A stretch of 64,000 bases of DNA from Vitis vinifera. Its lineage: Eukaryota > Streptophyta > Magnoliopsida > Vitales > Vitaceae. Location: positions 17,828,001 to 17,892,000 of the forward strand of contig NC_081819.1 in assembly GCF_030704535.1 (NCBI RefSeq), in the 5' to 3' direction. Shown here piece by piece: positions 1 through 11,630 of this stretch. Numbering within the stretch: the first letter of the stretch is position 1; each line of letters starts with the position of its first letter. Both the position numbers and the translations under genes were made by a program. The notes below the pieces were generated by a model, which did no database searches, was not told where the DNA came from, and saw only the letters and a list, made by a program, of their open reading frames with translations.

Positions 1-333
1 ACTGAATTTTTTTTTTCCCACACGTTTTCATCTGGGTTTTCTTCATTTGGGCTCCATGTTACCCACCATGCTAAATGGTTATGTCGCTTGCTTGGTTTTT
101 ATTTGCCTCATGTTCAGTTCCCTATTTGCTTACATATTATGTTTTGAACTTTCTTTGTTTGTGTAGCAGTAATGACATCCTGGGTTAGATGCAAAGAAGA
201 TTTGATTTTCTTTACAATTATTTTTTCAGTATCTTCCACCTTACCATCTGATTAAATTAAATTACTAGGAGAACTGTGTTAAAACTGAATAGTAGAGCCT
301 TGATATGTTTTTTTTTTTTCTTTTTGTATGCAG

Positions 334-2408
334 TTTTACAGCTCTGTTACAACAAGTTAACTGGGGGCATACCTACACAGTTGGGGTCTCTGAAGAAGCT
401 TAGTGTCCTAGCTCTGCAATCTAATGAATTGACTGGTGCTATTCCTGCGAGTTTGGGTGATCTGGAGATGTTAACTAGGTTGGATCTGAGCTTTAATAAC
501 CTTTTTGGTCCTATTCCTGTAAAATTAGCAAATGCCCCTATGCTAGAGATTCTTGATATCAGAAACAACACCCTTTCAGGAAATGTTCCTCAAGGTAAGA
601 TAGTTTATCTGATTTTCATTTGCTTATTTGTGTTATTATTGTTGATGTGTTGAATTTAGGTTAAAAGGGAAAAACCCCAATTTGATTCTGGTTTTCTTGT
701 GTGTTAAATTGAAGCTCTGAAGAGACTGAATGATGGATTCCAATACAGAAACAATCCAAGCTTATGTGGAGATGGATTTTTAGCATTGGATGTTTGTAGT
801 GCATCTGATCAATTAAATCCAAACAGACCTGAACCATTTGGGCCTAATGGTACTGATAAAAATGGCCTCCCAGAGTCTGCAAATTTGCAGCCTGATTGCA
901 GTAAAACTCACTGTTCAACTCCATCAAAAACCTCACAAATTGCTATCGTTTGTGGAGTAATAGGAGTGATAGTTGCCTTGACAGTTTCTGGGCTTTTCGC
1001 ATTCTCATGGTACCGTCGCAGAAAACAAAAGATTGGAAGTGCTTTTGATGCTTCTGATAGTCGGCTTAGTACTGACCAGGTTAAGGAGGTTTACAGGAAG
1101 AGCGCCTCTCCCCTTATCAGTCTGGAATATTCCCATGGGTGGGACCCCTTAGGTCAAAGTGGAAACGGGTTCTCTCAGGAAGTTCCTGGGAGTGTTATGT
1201 TCAACTTAGAAGATGTGGAGTCTGCAACACAGTACTTCTCGGACTTGAATTTGTTGGGGAAGAGTAATTTCTCTGCAATCTACAAGGGAATTCTGAGAGA
1301 TGGGTCAGTTGTTGCAATTAAATGCATTGCCAAGATAAGCTGCAAGTCTGATGAAGCTGAGTTCTTGAAGGGACTAAAGACATTGGCCTCATTGAAGCAT
1401 GAAAATCTTGTTAGGTTGAGAGGTTTTTGCTGCTCCAAGGGCAGGGGAGAGTGTTTTCTCATCTATGATTTTGTTCCCAATGGAAACCTGTTGCAGTATC
1501 TTGATGTGACCGATAACAGTGGGAAGGTTCTTGAATGGTCCACCAGAATTTCTATCATCAATGGCATTGCCAAAGGTCAGTGGGTCATAGTCCCTTTTTA
1601 TCTTGTTGAATTCCTTAATTTGCAAATCCATAATGTGTTTTTAATCATTTAAATTTAATGTTTATCTGAATCTAAGAATCATTCAGGCTCAAAGAATCAA
1701 GTTTATGATGTTGTGAAAGAAGGATTTCATGGAAGCTCATTCCATGAATTTTTTACTTTCTCCATAAAAAACCTACTCGATCAATTATTTCAACACAAAC
1801 TTGCTTACAAACTTACCTCTAGCCTTGCAACAGAGCATGGAATTCTGTTGTTTTTGTTAGAATAACTTCATTGCTTGCCTTCTCTAAATTTGTTAATACT
1901 AAAATTTGATGTTTCTTCCTAACCAGGTATCGGGTATTTACATGGGAAGAAAGGAAACAAATGTGCTCTAGTTCACCAAAATATATCAGCTGAGAAAGTG
2001 CTCATTGACCAACATTACAATCCCTTGCTCTCTGATTCCGGCCTGCACAAACTCCTTGCAGATGACATTGTATTCTCTACTCTGAAAGCCACTGCAGCCA
2101 TGGGATACCTTGCTCCTGAGTACACAACCACAGGCCGGTTCACTGAAAAGAGTGATGTGTATGCATTTGGAATGATTGTATTTCAAATCCTTTCTGGGAA
2201 ACGAAAAATCGCCCACTTGACCCGCAATGGTGCTGAATCAGGCAGATTTGAAGATTTTATTGACGCCAATCTTGCTGGTAAATTCTCCGAGTCTGAGGCA
2301 GCTAAGCTGGGGAAAATTGCCTTACTTTGCACTCATGACTCTCCTAGCCACAGGCCAGCTATTGAAAATGTGATGCAAGAACTGAATGATTTAGTTAGCC
2401 CTTCTTGA
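334..2408 (+). CDS. LRR receptor-like protein with a degenerate (pseudokinase) kinase domain; 5' part missing
   Basis: This is the 3' part of a plasma-membrane LRR receptor-like kinase. I read exons 334-594, 715-1575 and 1927-2408 with GT-AG introns; bases 1-333 look like the preceding intron (acceptor at 333, or possibly 341). Exon 1 encodes about three LRRs (LQLCYNKLTGGIP and following). A juxtamembrane stretch comes next, then a transmembrane helix at about 939-1004 followed by a YRRRK stop-transfer signal. The kinase domain keeps the VAIK lysine (1320-1322) and APEY, but the glycine loop is degenerate (LGKSNFSAIYKG), HRD is HQN (1974-1982), the catalytic-loop Lys and Asn are Ser and Lys, and DFG is DSG (2034-2042). 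It is therefore probably catalytically inactive. It resembles the Arabidopsis At2g45340/At5g51560 group as I remember it. The reading frame is intact, so it is not a pseudogene. The ligand and partners are unknown. Confidence 0.88.
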
Positions 2409-2650
2409 TTCCTACACATTTCTTGCCTCAATTTTCTCATGACATGAGGTAAGATGGGTCCACATTACTAACAACTTAACCGATGCAAAGCTTTTGCTGA
2501 CTCATGTTCATATGTGCTTGTGTCCTTCCTAGAGGGCTGAAGTTGTGAATGTTGATGTGTTCTTTATTGTAATTTGTGGGCATGGGGGGATTTTTCCCTT
2601 GGATTACTTGTATTAATTTGTATTAATAGAAATTTAGCCATGTACCAAGG
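2409..2650 (+). terminator. 3' UTR and probable polyadenylation region of the LRR receptor gene
   Basis: AT-rich sequence follows the stop codon. TATTAATTTGTATTAATAG near 2610-2629 resembles a plant far-upstream/near-upstream poly(A) signal. The exact cleavage site is not visible. Confidence 0.4.
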
Positions 2651-4554
2651 TGGGATTCCTCCATCAGCAAGCTAATTTAGTTGCTATTATTTGTATTTCT
2701 GTATGGTCGATAGACCCGACATTTGGAGATCATTTATTTACCTAAGTTGGGAATCATTTGGGGTTTGAATGATGATTACTGAAATTCCAAGCTTTCTTGC
2801 CATTTCAACTAACTTAAATCTGTAAGTTTTGGTGCATAATGTAGCCAAAATGGATTACTGAAATCCCAAGTTTTCTGCGTGTCTTGATCTGAACTCCTAT
2901 AATGTTCTTTCATGGCTTCAAACACAGCCAAAATGGATGACAAGACCATTCAGTCATTTCCACCCAAACACATCAAAAGACAGAATAATATTTTCATTTT
3001 TTTTTATGGTGTGGGGAAGAGAGCAAGTTACCAGGGTTCCTGACATGACTGACCCACAGCAAATTTTTTGTTGAAGCGATACTATCTCTTATTTTCAGCC
3101 AGTGAAAATGAGAGATATGTACAAATATCAATATTTAGTTGTGGGATTAATCTTCAAATGGGTTTGGTACTTCTGCTCTGCCAAAGATTTTTCAACATAA
3201 TATTCCATATACAATCATTCAACCTACCTCCCTACCTGGACTCTGTTATAGACAAAACAGCAAATTCACTCTCTTATCTTCCATGCTTAACCTCCACTGA
3301 CTGACCCATTAGAAAATTCTAGTAATTGTACAACAAAGATAAGGAAATCAGAGCACAGTAAAATCCAAAGTGTTCCCAACCCCAACATGTGACTATGTGG
3401 AAAACGTCCAAAAGTCATGAGTGGCCAACTGGTGAATGGACAAAATATTACCTAGAAACAAAGCAACACAAATTAAAGCAATTTGGTGCTATGCATGCAC
3501 TTGACTTCTTCTGTATGGAATCACAACTTTTCATTATTTTATAGTAACGCAAGCAGAACAGAGTAATGGACTCACATAGTCTATTATATACTCCGTGTAT
3601 GAAAGTAAGTGGGCTCTCATAAACATAAAGTCCAGCTTTTTAGTGTTTGATTCCAGTGCCCGTGAACACTTCTGTCCTCTTCGTCCTTTCTGTTTCTTGC
3701 CTGTTCTTCACCGGGAGAAGGAAGACTGAATTAGAGGATGAAAAAGCTTGTGGTTGTGGGGTAAATATCTATTTTGTTTTGTCTAAGGCATCAGCATAAT
3801 ATATCATTACAGACAAGAAAAAAAAAAGACCCTAAGAATTTGATGCCATAACAGTGAATTACAAAGTGTATCGACAGTTACATGATGAAAACTGGAAACT
3901 TACTAAAAGTTCAATGTACTTATTTGCAGCTTATCAATCAACCCTTCTTACAACAGCAATCTAATCTTTGCACAATGGCAACTGCAAAGGCAAAGTCTCA
4001 GGTTGTTATTATACTGTAAAAGCATATTTGTAACCTTTTAGATATAGAAGATAGAAGATAGGCCTCAGACCTCACCAATTACAATAAAGTTTATTCTGTT
4101 CAGTGTTTGATAGTCTCCTTTCTCTCCTTTGTAGAACTAGTTTTTATAAAAAAAAGGAGATGTATATAATGGCTATTACTAATCGAGCAACCTACTTTTT
4201 TAACTCCACGTATAAACTATTGTCTTTCATCAACTTCTATTTTTTTCAACAAAATGCTACTGGACATGGACAACGATCCACCACCTCATATTACAATAAT
4301 AGTCTCCAGCACAATGATGAGCATGTCTAGATTCTCTTTTTCACTAAAATAATAATACTGTAATTATCAAGCAAGATTTTATTTTTCTGCTTTTTGAATG
4401 TTGGAGCAAGAACAATTCAGCTTCAATTATTGAATTTATTTGCAGCTGGCAAATTGCTCTTACAAGCTCTCTTTCTGTTCCTCAGAGATTAGCAAGGTAA
4501 ACCTTTTAGGAGTCTAGTAGTTGTTCCGCATATGAATAGAGGTTGTCACTGCAC

Positions 4555-4800
4555 TTTGGGCAAGTTCGGTATGTGGGAATGGAATGGAATGGAAAAGGAT
4601 GAAGATGGAGGTGAATCACAATACCATGTAGAAGGCTGAATCAAAATCCTAGTGAGAGTAGAATTTGGTTTCCATACTAAAGAATTTTTTATTCCCATTC
4701 CTGTTCTAAAAAATAATCCAAATACATCAATGAATGAGAATAGAATTGATTTCCCATTCCCACTCTCTATTCTGATGTTCCAAATGTGATCTTATGGTAG
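4555..4800 (+). repeat. MITE-like dispersed repeat, copy 1 of 3
   Basis: It is delimited by GGAATGGAATGG-type sequence on the left and TGATGTTCCAAATGTGATC on the right, which are roughly inverted. Related copies lie at 35415-35650 (same orientation) and 61250-61442 (opposite orientation). They share internal blocks such as GAATTTGGTTTCCATACTAA. There is no coding capacity. I infer a non-autonomous DNA transposon; no clear target duplication was found. Confidence 0.55.
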
Positions 4801-4964
4801 ATAAGATCCTTCACTAGTCCTTTCAATCAGGAACTTATTTGAGTCATTTTAACACACTGATTGAATGGAATGCCAATTGTGTAATTGTGCTTTGGAGCTC
4901 TAAGTTTATTTTTATAAAACATTACACATAATTTACAAGTGCAATTTGAAGAAAGATGAGGAAG

Positions 4965-5345
4965 TATGGAACTAAACAAAAACATCCATCTAAATGGGAG
5001 AACAAATCTGTCAGAAATTGTTTGTTCATTCCAGGATCCCATAATACTTCTCTTGGTTTGGTATATTCATTTGAAGCCATGACTTTTGAAGGACATCCTT
5101 GAGCCCCATTACATAGTGAACATGAAAAGACAATTCTGCTTGAATTCAGAAGAAACATAAGGAGCTATAGAACTAAACAAATACTTCCCAGAGTGAAACA
5201 AGAACTTTCATCTAAATAAAACAGTTCTGTTTGAGAATAGTTATTCATTTTCAATGAGCCCTTGATACTTCTTTTGGTTTCATATATTTATTTGAAATCT
5301 AGGCTTTAGGAGGATATAATTGAGCTCCATTACATAATTAATTGC
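4965..5345. repeat. Imperfect tandem duplication of about 190 bp
   Basis: Two diverged copies begin with GAACTAAACAAA (about 4970 and about 5170). Both contain an ATACTTCTYTTGGTTT block and end with a GAGCYCCATTACATA block. The function is unknown. Confidence 0.6.
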
Positions 5346-5903
5346 TACACCTATCTCCCAATTTCTTTTGGAAAGCAAGTCACAGTGACTACAGAACTTG
5401 GAACTTAATCAAGTACCTAAGCTGATTACGAAACTGTTGTAGGCATACAATTTAAACAAGTAACTACACCAAAACTTAGAACTTTCCAACTTGTAATCAA
5501 TCTCCATAGATGGTATTAATACCCTTTATTCATATACTGAAAATTACTTTCAGCATTTTTTTGAAAAAAAAAATAATAGCTTGAAAATCTTTGTGCAATA
5601 ACTAAAACAAAGTATGTAAGAAAAAGCTACACTTTGTACATTTACACCAATTGAAGTTGCACAAAATGCTGCGGCTTTGAGACCCAAAAAGGAGAAAGTA
5701 CGACCATTTCAATACAATTAGATAATGACTTTAATCAATAGGAAAATCTTACCAGCATGTTCATCATTGAAGTGAAAGAAAGACTAAGCCTTTAGGACTG
5801 TGGAATGTAGATATGCATTTTTTGTTGTTGATAACAAAATAATTTTTGAGACGACTTCATACCAACAATAGAGATTAGATACCTTGGTTGTCAGTCTCAA
5901 TCC

Positions 5904-6002
5904 CTATACAAACTGTAACTTGGGTTGCTGAAGTTGCAATTTCCACCATCTGAGAGGAAAAAATTCCATGATATCTTCAACTTCTTCATCATCCATGTAA
6001 GA
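5904..6002 (-). other. Possible terminal exon of an unrecognised minus-strand gene
   Basis: On the minus strand a good splice acceptor (CTTTACAG) is followed by an open frame from 6002 to a TAG at 5904-5906, encoding an acidic then Trp/Gln-rich peptide (MDDEEVEDIMEFFPLRWW). I saw no matching upstream exons or known family, so this is only a candidate; chance is a fair alternative. Confidence 0.18.
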
Positions 6003-7447
6003 CTGTAAAGACACCAACTTACTGAAGTATAGATAAGAATGAGCAGTTTGATCATTTATTTAGAAACAAATACCTTTCAAAGAAAGTACACAGAGAAATT
6101 ACCACTTCTTGACACATGAGATATGAACTACCCATGTACAATGTCTCCTCAATGGCCATTCAAGAATGATAGACCTTTTTTATTCATATATATAATTAAT
6201 ATGATCTGAAAGGAATCAGATGAGTCATAATGTGTTTACATGGCTGCATGCAAGTGCTACTTGAACTTAATTACAGAACAGGAATAAATGCATTAGATAC
6301 AGCCATTTCTTTAGGAGAGCAATTGTGGTGGGGTTCTATGCTTCCGGCAGAGAGTTAGCCAACTTATCTATTTGGAAACTTTTATTTGCATACATTACAA
6401 AATTGAGATTTTCTATTGAAGTGAATGACAAAGAGGCAATCATCTGCTGCAGCTTCAGAATGGTTATGCATGCACAATGTGCCTGTTGGAGATTTAAGAG
6501 GTTTCTTAGTGACATTTCCATTGCCATTTCAAGAGTGCAATGCCTAATAATAACATTCTTTTTGTTTTCCAAAACATTGCATAACAGTATCATCACACTC
6601 AAAAGAAATGGTCTAATTTCCTGAATCAAATGATAGAATCATACAATCAAATTGATCTTTCAAAGACTTGAAGTACTTTAAGAGAGAGCCATTATTTTGT
6701 GGGTCAAGATGGATCTATGAATCATTAAGGTTCACTTGAAAACCTTCTAAAAATTCTGAGCCATATATGAGAACTACATTCACTCTCACTCTCCAACTAA
6801 AAATCCCCACTGAGGGAAAAAGAAAAAGGAAAAACGAAAAGCATGGGGCCTATTCATCAAAATTATGGTTAATGGTAATATTATGCATAATCCAGAATGG
6901 TGATCTCTGGGACATGCATATAAGTGGTCATGTTAAAGTGTTTGCTTAAAAGAAAATATTACTAGATATAAAGAAATTGAATTACTGTTCTTTGTTCATT
7001 AAGACCTAGAGAGGTACATGGAAAAATACCAAACTTGCAGGTTCCTGATTAAAATCAATATGACATGCAGGGAGATGGGCAAAGTCATATATATCATATA
7101 TAGCCTATAATTCAGCTGAGAGCACTTAATATCACCAGAGAGAAGATAGCTAAAGAATTTTTATTTATTTATTTATTTAATATTATTATTAATATTTTTG
7201 GTGAGAGTGCTTAATATCACCAGAGAAAATTTTAGCACAAAAAAATATATTATAATAATAAGATACTTACATTTTTCTTTGAATCAGACACTGATTTGTA
7301 TCTCGATGCAATCAAAGTATAGATACATTATGAAGATGGCAGCTTGCTGAGTTGGTAATTGGATTGTCCATCTACCACTGGCCACAATAAGACATTTTAA
7401 TCCGTCGATGACTTGTCAGCTTCTGATCATCAGTGCCCAGCTCAGCA

Positions 7448-9358
7448 CTAATGTTTACAATAGGCAACCTCTGAATTGAGAGCAGACAAACTGTCCAACA
7501 TGGAATAGATCTCTCTAACCTGAGGATGGGATTTATCTCTGACAAAGAACTCGTGAACATTCCCCTCGAGTTCAATCTGACTGCAACCTGGAATTTTCTT
7601 TAGATCCCTTTGTTTCATCATCATCCTAATCCGGTAAACATCATTCCACATGCCAAAACCAGCATATATGTTAGACAGGAGCACATAAGAACTTGGATTA
7701 TAAGAATCCACACTAATTAAATGCTTAGCTACTGGTTCTCCAATTGTGAAGTTTTCATGATTCCTACAAGCACTAAGCAAAGTCCTCCAAACCACATCAT
7801 TTGGCTCAATGGGCATTTTTTCTACAAATTTCTTGGCTTCTTCCACATGGCCTGCTCGGCCTAGGATGTCAACCATGCATCCATAATGTTGGAGTTTTGG
7901 CTCCACTTTGTGAACTCTTCTCATAAGCTCAAAACACATCAGACCTTCCTTCACCAAGCCAGCATGGTTACAAGCATTTAACACTCCAATGAATGTGATA
8001 TCATCTGGTTTTACAAAAAGTTTCTCCATCTCCATGAACAATTCAAAAGCCACTTCGCCCAAGCCATGAATGGCCAAACCACCAATTATAGCATTCCAAT
8101 GATCAATACTTTTATCATCTATATCCTCAAATACTGACAGAGCATTGTCAATGCTGCCACACTTGGCATACATGTCTATGAGGGCAACGCCAAGTTTTTC
8201 ACTCAAAGAAAATCCGTTGTCTTCTATATAGCAATGTAGTGCTACCCCTTCATCAAAGTGTCCCAATTGGGCAATTGCAGAAAGAGTGATCAACAAAGTG
8301 GCATTATCAGGAAACAACTCTTTCCTGCTTAGCATATCATGAAAAAAATTTAATGCTTCCATAAGATGCCCATTTTGAACATATCCAGCCATCATTGCAT
8401 TGCAAGAAATCACATCCCTCTCTGGCATTTCATCAAACAAACCCCTGGCAATATCTATTTCACCTAATTTTGCATACCCATCAACCATATTGGCCCAACT
8501 GACCACATCTCTTTTGGGCATCTGATTAAACAAGTGGTGAGCATTTTCCATTTTCCCACACTTGACACACCCATCAATCATAGAGTTCCAAGAAATCAAA
8601 TCTCTCTTAGGCATTTCCTCAAACAACTCCCAAGCAACCCTGAGCCCTTCTTCCGATCGTGCATACCCACTGATCATTGAATTCCAAGAAATCAAATTTT
8701 TCTGTTCCATTGGCATAACATCAAATAACTCCCGTGCTGATTTCACCATCCCATGCTTCACATACCCATCAATCATCGAATTAAAAGATACCGAGTCTCT
8801 CTTCATCATTCTATCAAACAGCTGGCGGGCAATTCCAAGACATCCACATCGCAAATACAAACACATCAAACAATTCTGCAGAAACACATCCGACCCAATT
8901 TCCATCCTCCCCAACAACCCATGAATCTGCATTCCTTCCTTAATCAAGCCCAAGCGCGAACACGCCTTAAGCACAAGTGAAAACGAGAACTTATCTACAC
9001 AAACCCCATTTTCAAGCATTAGATTAAATATAACAAAAGCCTCTCTTGGGTCTTCCCCATGTGAGAAAGATTTGATTATCGCGTTCCAAAGAAAAGGGTT
9101 GTCTTGCTTTCGATGTTTTCGGCCGAAATGCCGCGACATGAAGAGGTAGCGAGCAAATTCAACAAGGGGCTTGTGGGAAGAAGATGAGAAATTTAGAATG
9201 ATCCTGGTGGTTAAAGAAGGGTTGTTGATGAACCCAGTCGTGATCAAACGAGAATGAATTTGATTCACATCGTGAAGTGTTTTGGATTTTGGGAGAAGAA
9301 TGAGAGTCGGGTGTGTTGAGTTCCATGGCTGGTTTGAAGTTGCTGAGATTAACATCAA
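7448..9358 (-). CDS. CRR4: E+ class pentatricopeptide repeat protein, CRR4-like plastid RNA-editing factor
   Basis: This is a single-exon gene of 636 codons on the minus strand. The protein is a run of PPR motifs in the P-L-S pattern (repeated units such as RDLISWNSMIDG and RDVVSWANMVDGY), followed by an E domain and an E+ extension ending around HEFFVRDKSH. There is no DYW cytidine deaminase domain. It closely matches my memory of Arabidopsis CRR4 (At2g45350, about 613 aa). CRR4 binds chloroplast ndhD RNA and is needed to create its AUG start codon by C-to-U editing, and so for the NDH complex. PLS proteins lacking DYW recruit a deaminase from other proteins. The N-terminus is Ser/Thr/Asn-rich, which fits a plastid transit peptide. 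The start at 9358 gives the full alignment; Met2 is adjacent. The gene faces the DUF1442 gene head to head across the duplicated spacer. Confidence 0.87.
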   Translation of the reverse strand: MMLISATSNQPWNSTHPTLILLPKSKTLHDVNQIHSRLITTGFINNPSLTTRIILNFSSSSHKPLVEFARYLFMSRHFGRKHRKQDNPFLWNAIIKSFSHGEDPREAFVIFNLMLENGVCVDKFSFSLVLKACSRLGLIKEGMQIHGLLGRMEIGSDVFLQNCLMCLYLRCGCLGIARQLFDRMMKRDSVSFNSMIDGYVKHGMVKSARELFDVMPMEQKNLISWNSMISGYARSEEGLRVAWELFEEMPKRDLISWNSMIDGCVKCGKMENAHHLFNQMPKRDVVSWANMVDGYAKLGEIDIARGLFDEMPERDVISCNAMMAGYVQNGHLMEALNFFHDMLSRKELFPDNATLLITLSAIAQLGHFDEGVALHCYIEDNGFSLSEKLGVALIDMYAKCGSIDNALSVFEDIDDKSIDHWNAIIGGLAIHGLGEVAFELFMEMEKLFVKPDDITFIGVLNACNHAGLVKEGLMCFELMRRVHKVEPKLQHYGCMVDILGRAGHVEEAKKFVEKMPIEPNDVVWRTLLSACRNHENFTIGEPVAKHLISVDSYNPSSYVLLSNIYAGFGMWNDVYRIRMMMKQRDLKKIPGCSQIELEGNVHEFFVRDKSHPQVREIYSMLDSLSALNSEVAYCKH

Positions 9359-9640
9359 CTTTAAGCTTGTGAGGTTTCTTCAATCAGCTCCTGAAGGTGA
9401 GAACTTTGTGTGCTGTGTTCAGTTTTTCAACGGTTTTTTTAACGGCTACTAGGACTAGTTTATGCTTATAATCAGGAAGTAGACTTAATGCACGACCAAG
9501 TTGGCCACTTAAACGCCGTCGTTTCTTGTCACGGATTTCTGTTTTTCTCTTCTTAAAACGACGTCGTTGCACCGCCTGATCCAATGGTCCATTCGCCATC
9601 TGGTAAAACGACGTCGCACAGGTTCTCTGATTGATGATAC
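9359..9640 (-). promoter_or_regulatory. Promoter/5' UTR of the CRR4-like gene with repeated GACGTC palindromes
   Basis: Upstream of the start codon are two copies of AACGACGTCG (about 9557 and 9606) and a related ACGCCGTCGT (about 9510). GACGTC is a palindromic ACGT-core site of the type bound by plant bZIP factors. From 9467 outward this region is duplicated at 14625 and beyond. The transcription start is not determined. Confidence 0.45.
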
Positions 9641-10188
9641 AGGGTTGTTTTATACTTTGCATCTTATAATTCCACGGAGCACAAGTCAAACTACTTGTTT
9701 GGTTGTCAAGAAAATCCAAATAGAAAACATAATAAAGACGAATCATCTCAGCTGTAGATGAAATTTCCTCTCTTTCAAAAAATACCACTTCCTTTCATAC
9801 TTCAACGTTTTCCTCAACCATGGAAAAGCGTAGGCACAATAAAATAAATATTTTATATTATATTTTAATTAAAATCTTTTTTCAAATCGGATTTGTTTGG
9901 CCATTGCTCCAATCCGCCCATGTTCTGCTTATACATACAATTAAATAAAATATATGTAAATTTATCTTTATTTTGAAGAATATACTAGAATATCGAATCG
10001 ATATGTATTAAGGTCGTAGTCTTAACTATTAAAAGTATACAATGAAATTTAGGTCGTTTAATAATAATACAAATAATAAGATCAAGGTATAAGAAAATTA
10101 TATTAAGGTACAAAGCAATCAAATGAGCTCAAGTAGAAAAGAAATCTAATTACTCATTCCATATATTATAGTTGGTTATTTAAGGGAG

Positions 10189-10865
10189 TATTTGATAAAA
10201 CTTAATATTTATTATTTAACAACTTAAGTTAACTTTAAGATATATTATAATTTAATTATTAACTTAAAATTTATTACTTAATTATTACTTTAAGTATCGA
10301 TAATGTTTGATAAAATTAACTTAAAATATATTTTAAACCATCAAATTAATATATTTATCATCATAAATTATAATTAGGGTAAAAAAGAGGTTGAGCAACA
10401 CTAAAGGTAGTGGAGTAGAAAATAAGATCGTGAAGGTAATTAGGACAAATGAATGTAAAAAAGATAAAATGAAGATGTAAGGTGGTGTTTGTTTTTTGAC
10501 TGAATAGAAAAAGTTAAAATATTTTATTTTTTATATTTAGCAAAAAGTAACTTATTGACATCATTCAACATAATTAATTTGAACTTGTTATCAATAGGTT
10601 CAATTTAATTGTGTTGGATGGTGTCAATAGGTTACTTTTAAATGAATAAAAAAAGTTAAATATTTTAACTTTTTCTATTTAGTCAAAAAAACAAACACCA
10701 CCGTAAACTTCAAAATAAATTAATTTATTTTGATTTATTACTTAAAATTATTTTTAATTTTAAGTTATACTATTAAATTATTTTATAAAATATATTTAAT
10801 TTACTTAATAATATAATTAAGTTATTAAATCACTTTTAAATTATTAAATCGATTTATCAAACATC
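10189..10865. mobile_element. MITE-like element with inverted ends, host of a nested foldback
   Basis: The ends read TATTTGATAAAACTTAATA and, inverted, GATGTTTGATAAATCGATT. The AT-rich interior has no coding capacity and is split by the foldback at 10481-10702. The same arrangement recurs in copy B (about 15347-16005). The exact ends and target duplication are unclear. Confidence 0.5.
10481..10702. mobile_element. Near-perfect foldback MITE (222 bp)
   Basis: The left end GGTGGTGTTTGTTTTTTGAC is matched in inverted orientation by GTCAAAAAAACAAACACCACC on the right. The pairing continues inward through TGAATAGAAAAAGTTAAAATATTT and on to the centre, so the whole element can fold into one long hairpin. 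GTAA flanks both sides and may be the target duplication. The copy-B counterpart at about 15640-15862 is more diverged. Confidence 0.75.
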
Positions 10866-11630
10866 AAGTAAAAATCAGAAGTTTGTTGATCGGGTCGAGT
10901 AGGACATTCGCATACGAAAGCAAGTATATCCGATCAAGCCTATTTAAAATATTCACAAATTTTTGTCTTATCAATGAAACGAATTTGACTGGATTTCTCC
11001 ACTAATAAAAAACAAATTGGTCAGAATCAAATATTGGGTATTGATCCTTTCCAATTGATGTCATGTTTTTTTTAGGGTTCAGTCTTCCATAGTAAAAAAC
11101 CAACCAGGGAAAGAGACTCCCAATTTGTCTTTCTCAATGGTGATGCCAGCCACTGAGGGCAACGGCTTATTAATTTTAGCTTTGTATATTCCACATAAAT
11201 GTTAGGTTTTCTTTTATGGTGGTAAGCTGAGCTGCTTTTATAATGAGGTCGCAGGGGCTCCACCTAATATTCTCCATTGATACCATTGATTAAACTTTGT
11301 AAAAGACTTCTGCGGCCCCTCAACATATTGATTGAGAATTGGAATTTTCATTGTCCCATCTCCTCATTGGAGTGCAAAATTTGCTGAATGGTCAATTGAT
11401 CGTATCTAACTAAAGATCATCTAATTTTAAATATTGTTTATTCTAAACCTAATAGGCTCTTCGACTGTCTCTTATATGGATAGATATTATCCGATTTTTG
11501 TTCAATGGACTCACATGGAGTTCAAAAATCGATTTTGATATACCATTAATAATGATCTGTTTTGTTTTCTCTTATGTAGATAATATCTATTTTGGACCAA
11601 TGGATAGTCACGACTTAAAAACATATGTAG

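Larger units (their letters stand above)
2651..7447. other. Gene-poor spacer between the LRR receptor and the CRR4-like gene
   Basis: There is no convincing coding gene in this 4.8 kb, which is AT-rich with scattered short open frames in no consistent pattern. It contains a MITE-like repeat (4555-4800), an imperfect tandem duplication (4965-5345), one possible minus-strand terminal exon (5904-6002), and an AT-only low-complexity stretch near 7158-7200. A short sequence, AATATCACCAGAGA, occurs on both sides of that stretch (7127-7140 and 7211-7224). The right end should hold the 3' UTR of the CRR4-like gene. Confidence 0.5.

Noticed and set aside
6325..6629. Overlapping open frames of 99 and 97 codons on opposite strands
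   Set aside because: Neither has family similarity, good codon bias or splice context, and low stop density on both strands at once suggests chance.
8562..8980. Plus-strand open frames opposite the PPR gene
   Set aside because: They are shadows of the repeated PPR codons on the minus strand.
9384..9788. Minus-strand open frame of 134 codons upstream of the CRR4-like gene, with a partial copy at 14586-14825
   Set aside because: It lies in the duplicated promoter region. The two copies diverge in frame and length, there is no recognisable domain, and the Lys/Arg-rich part comes from the AACGACGTCG repeats read through.
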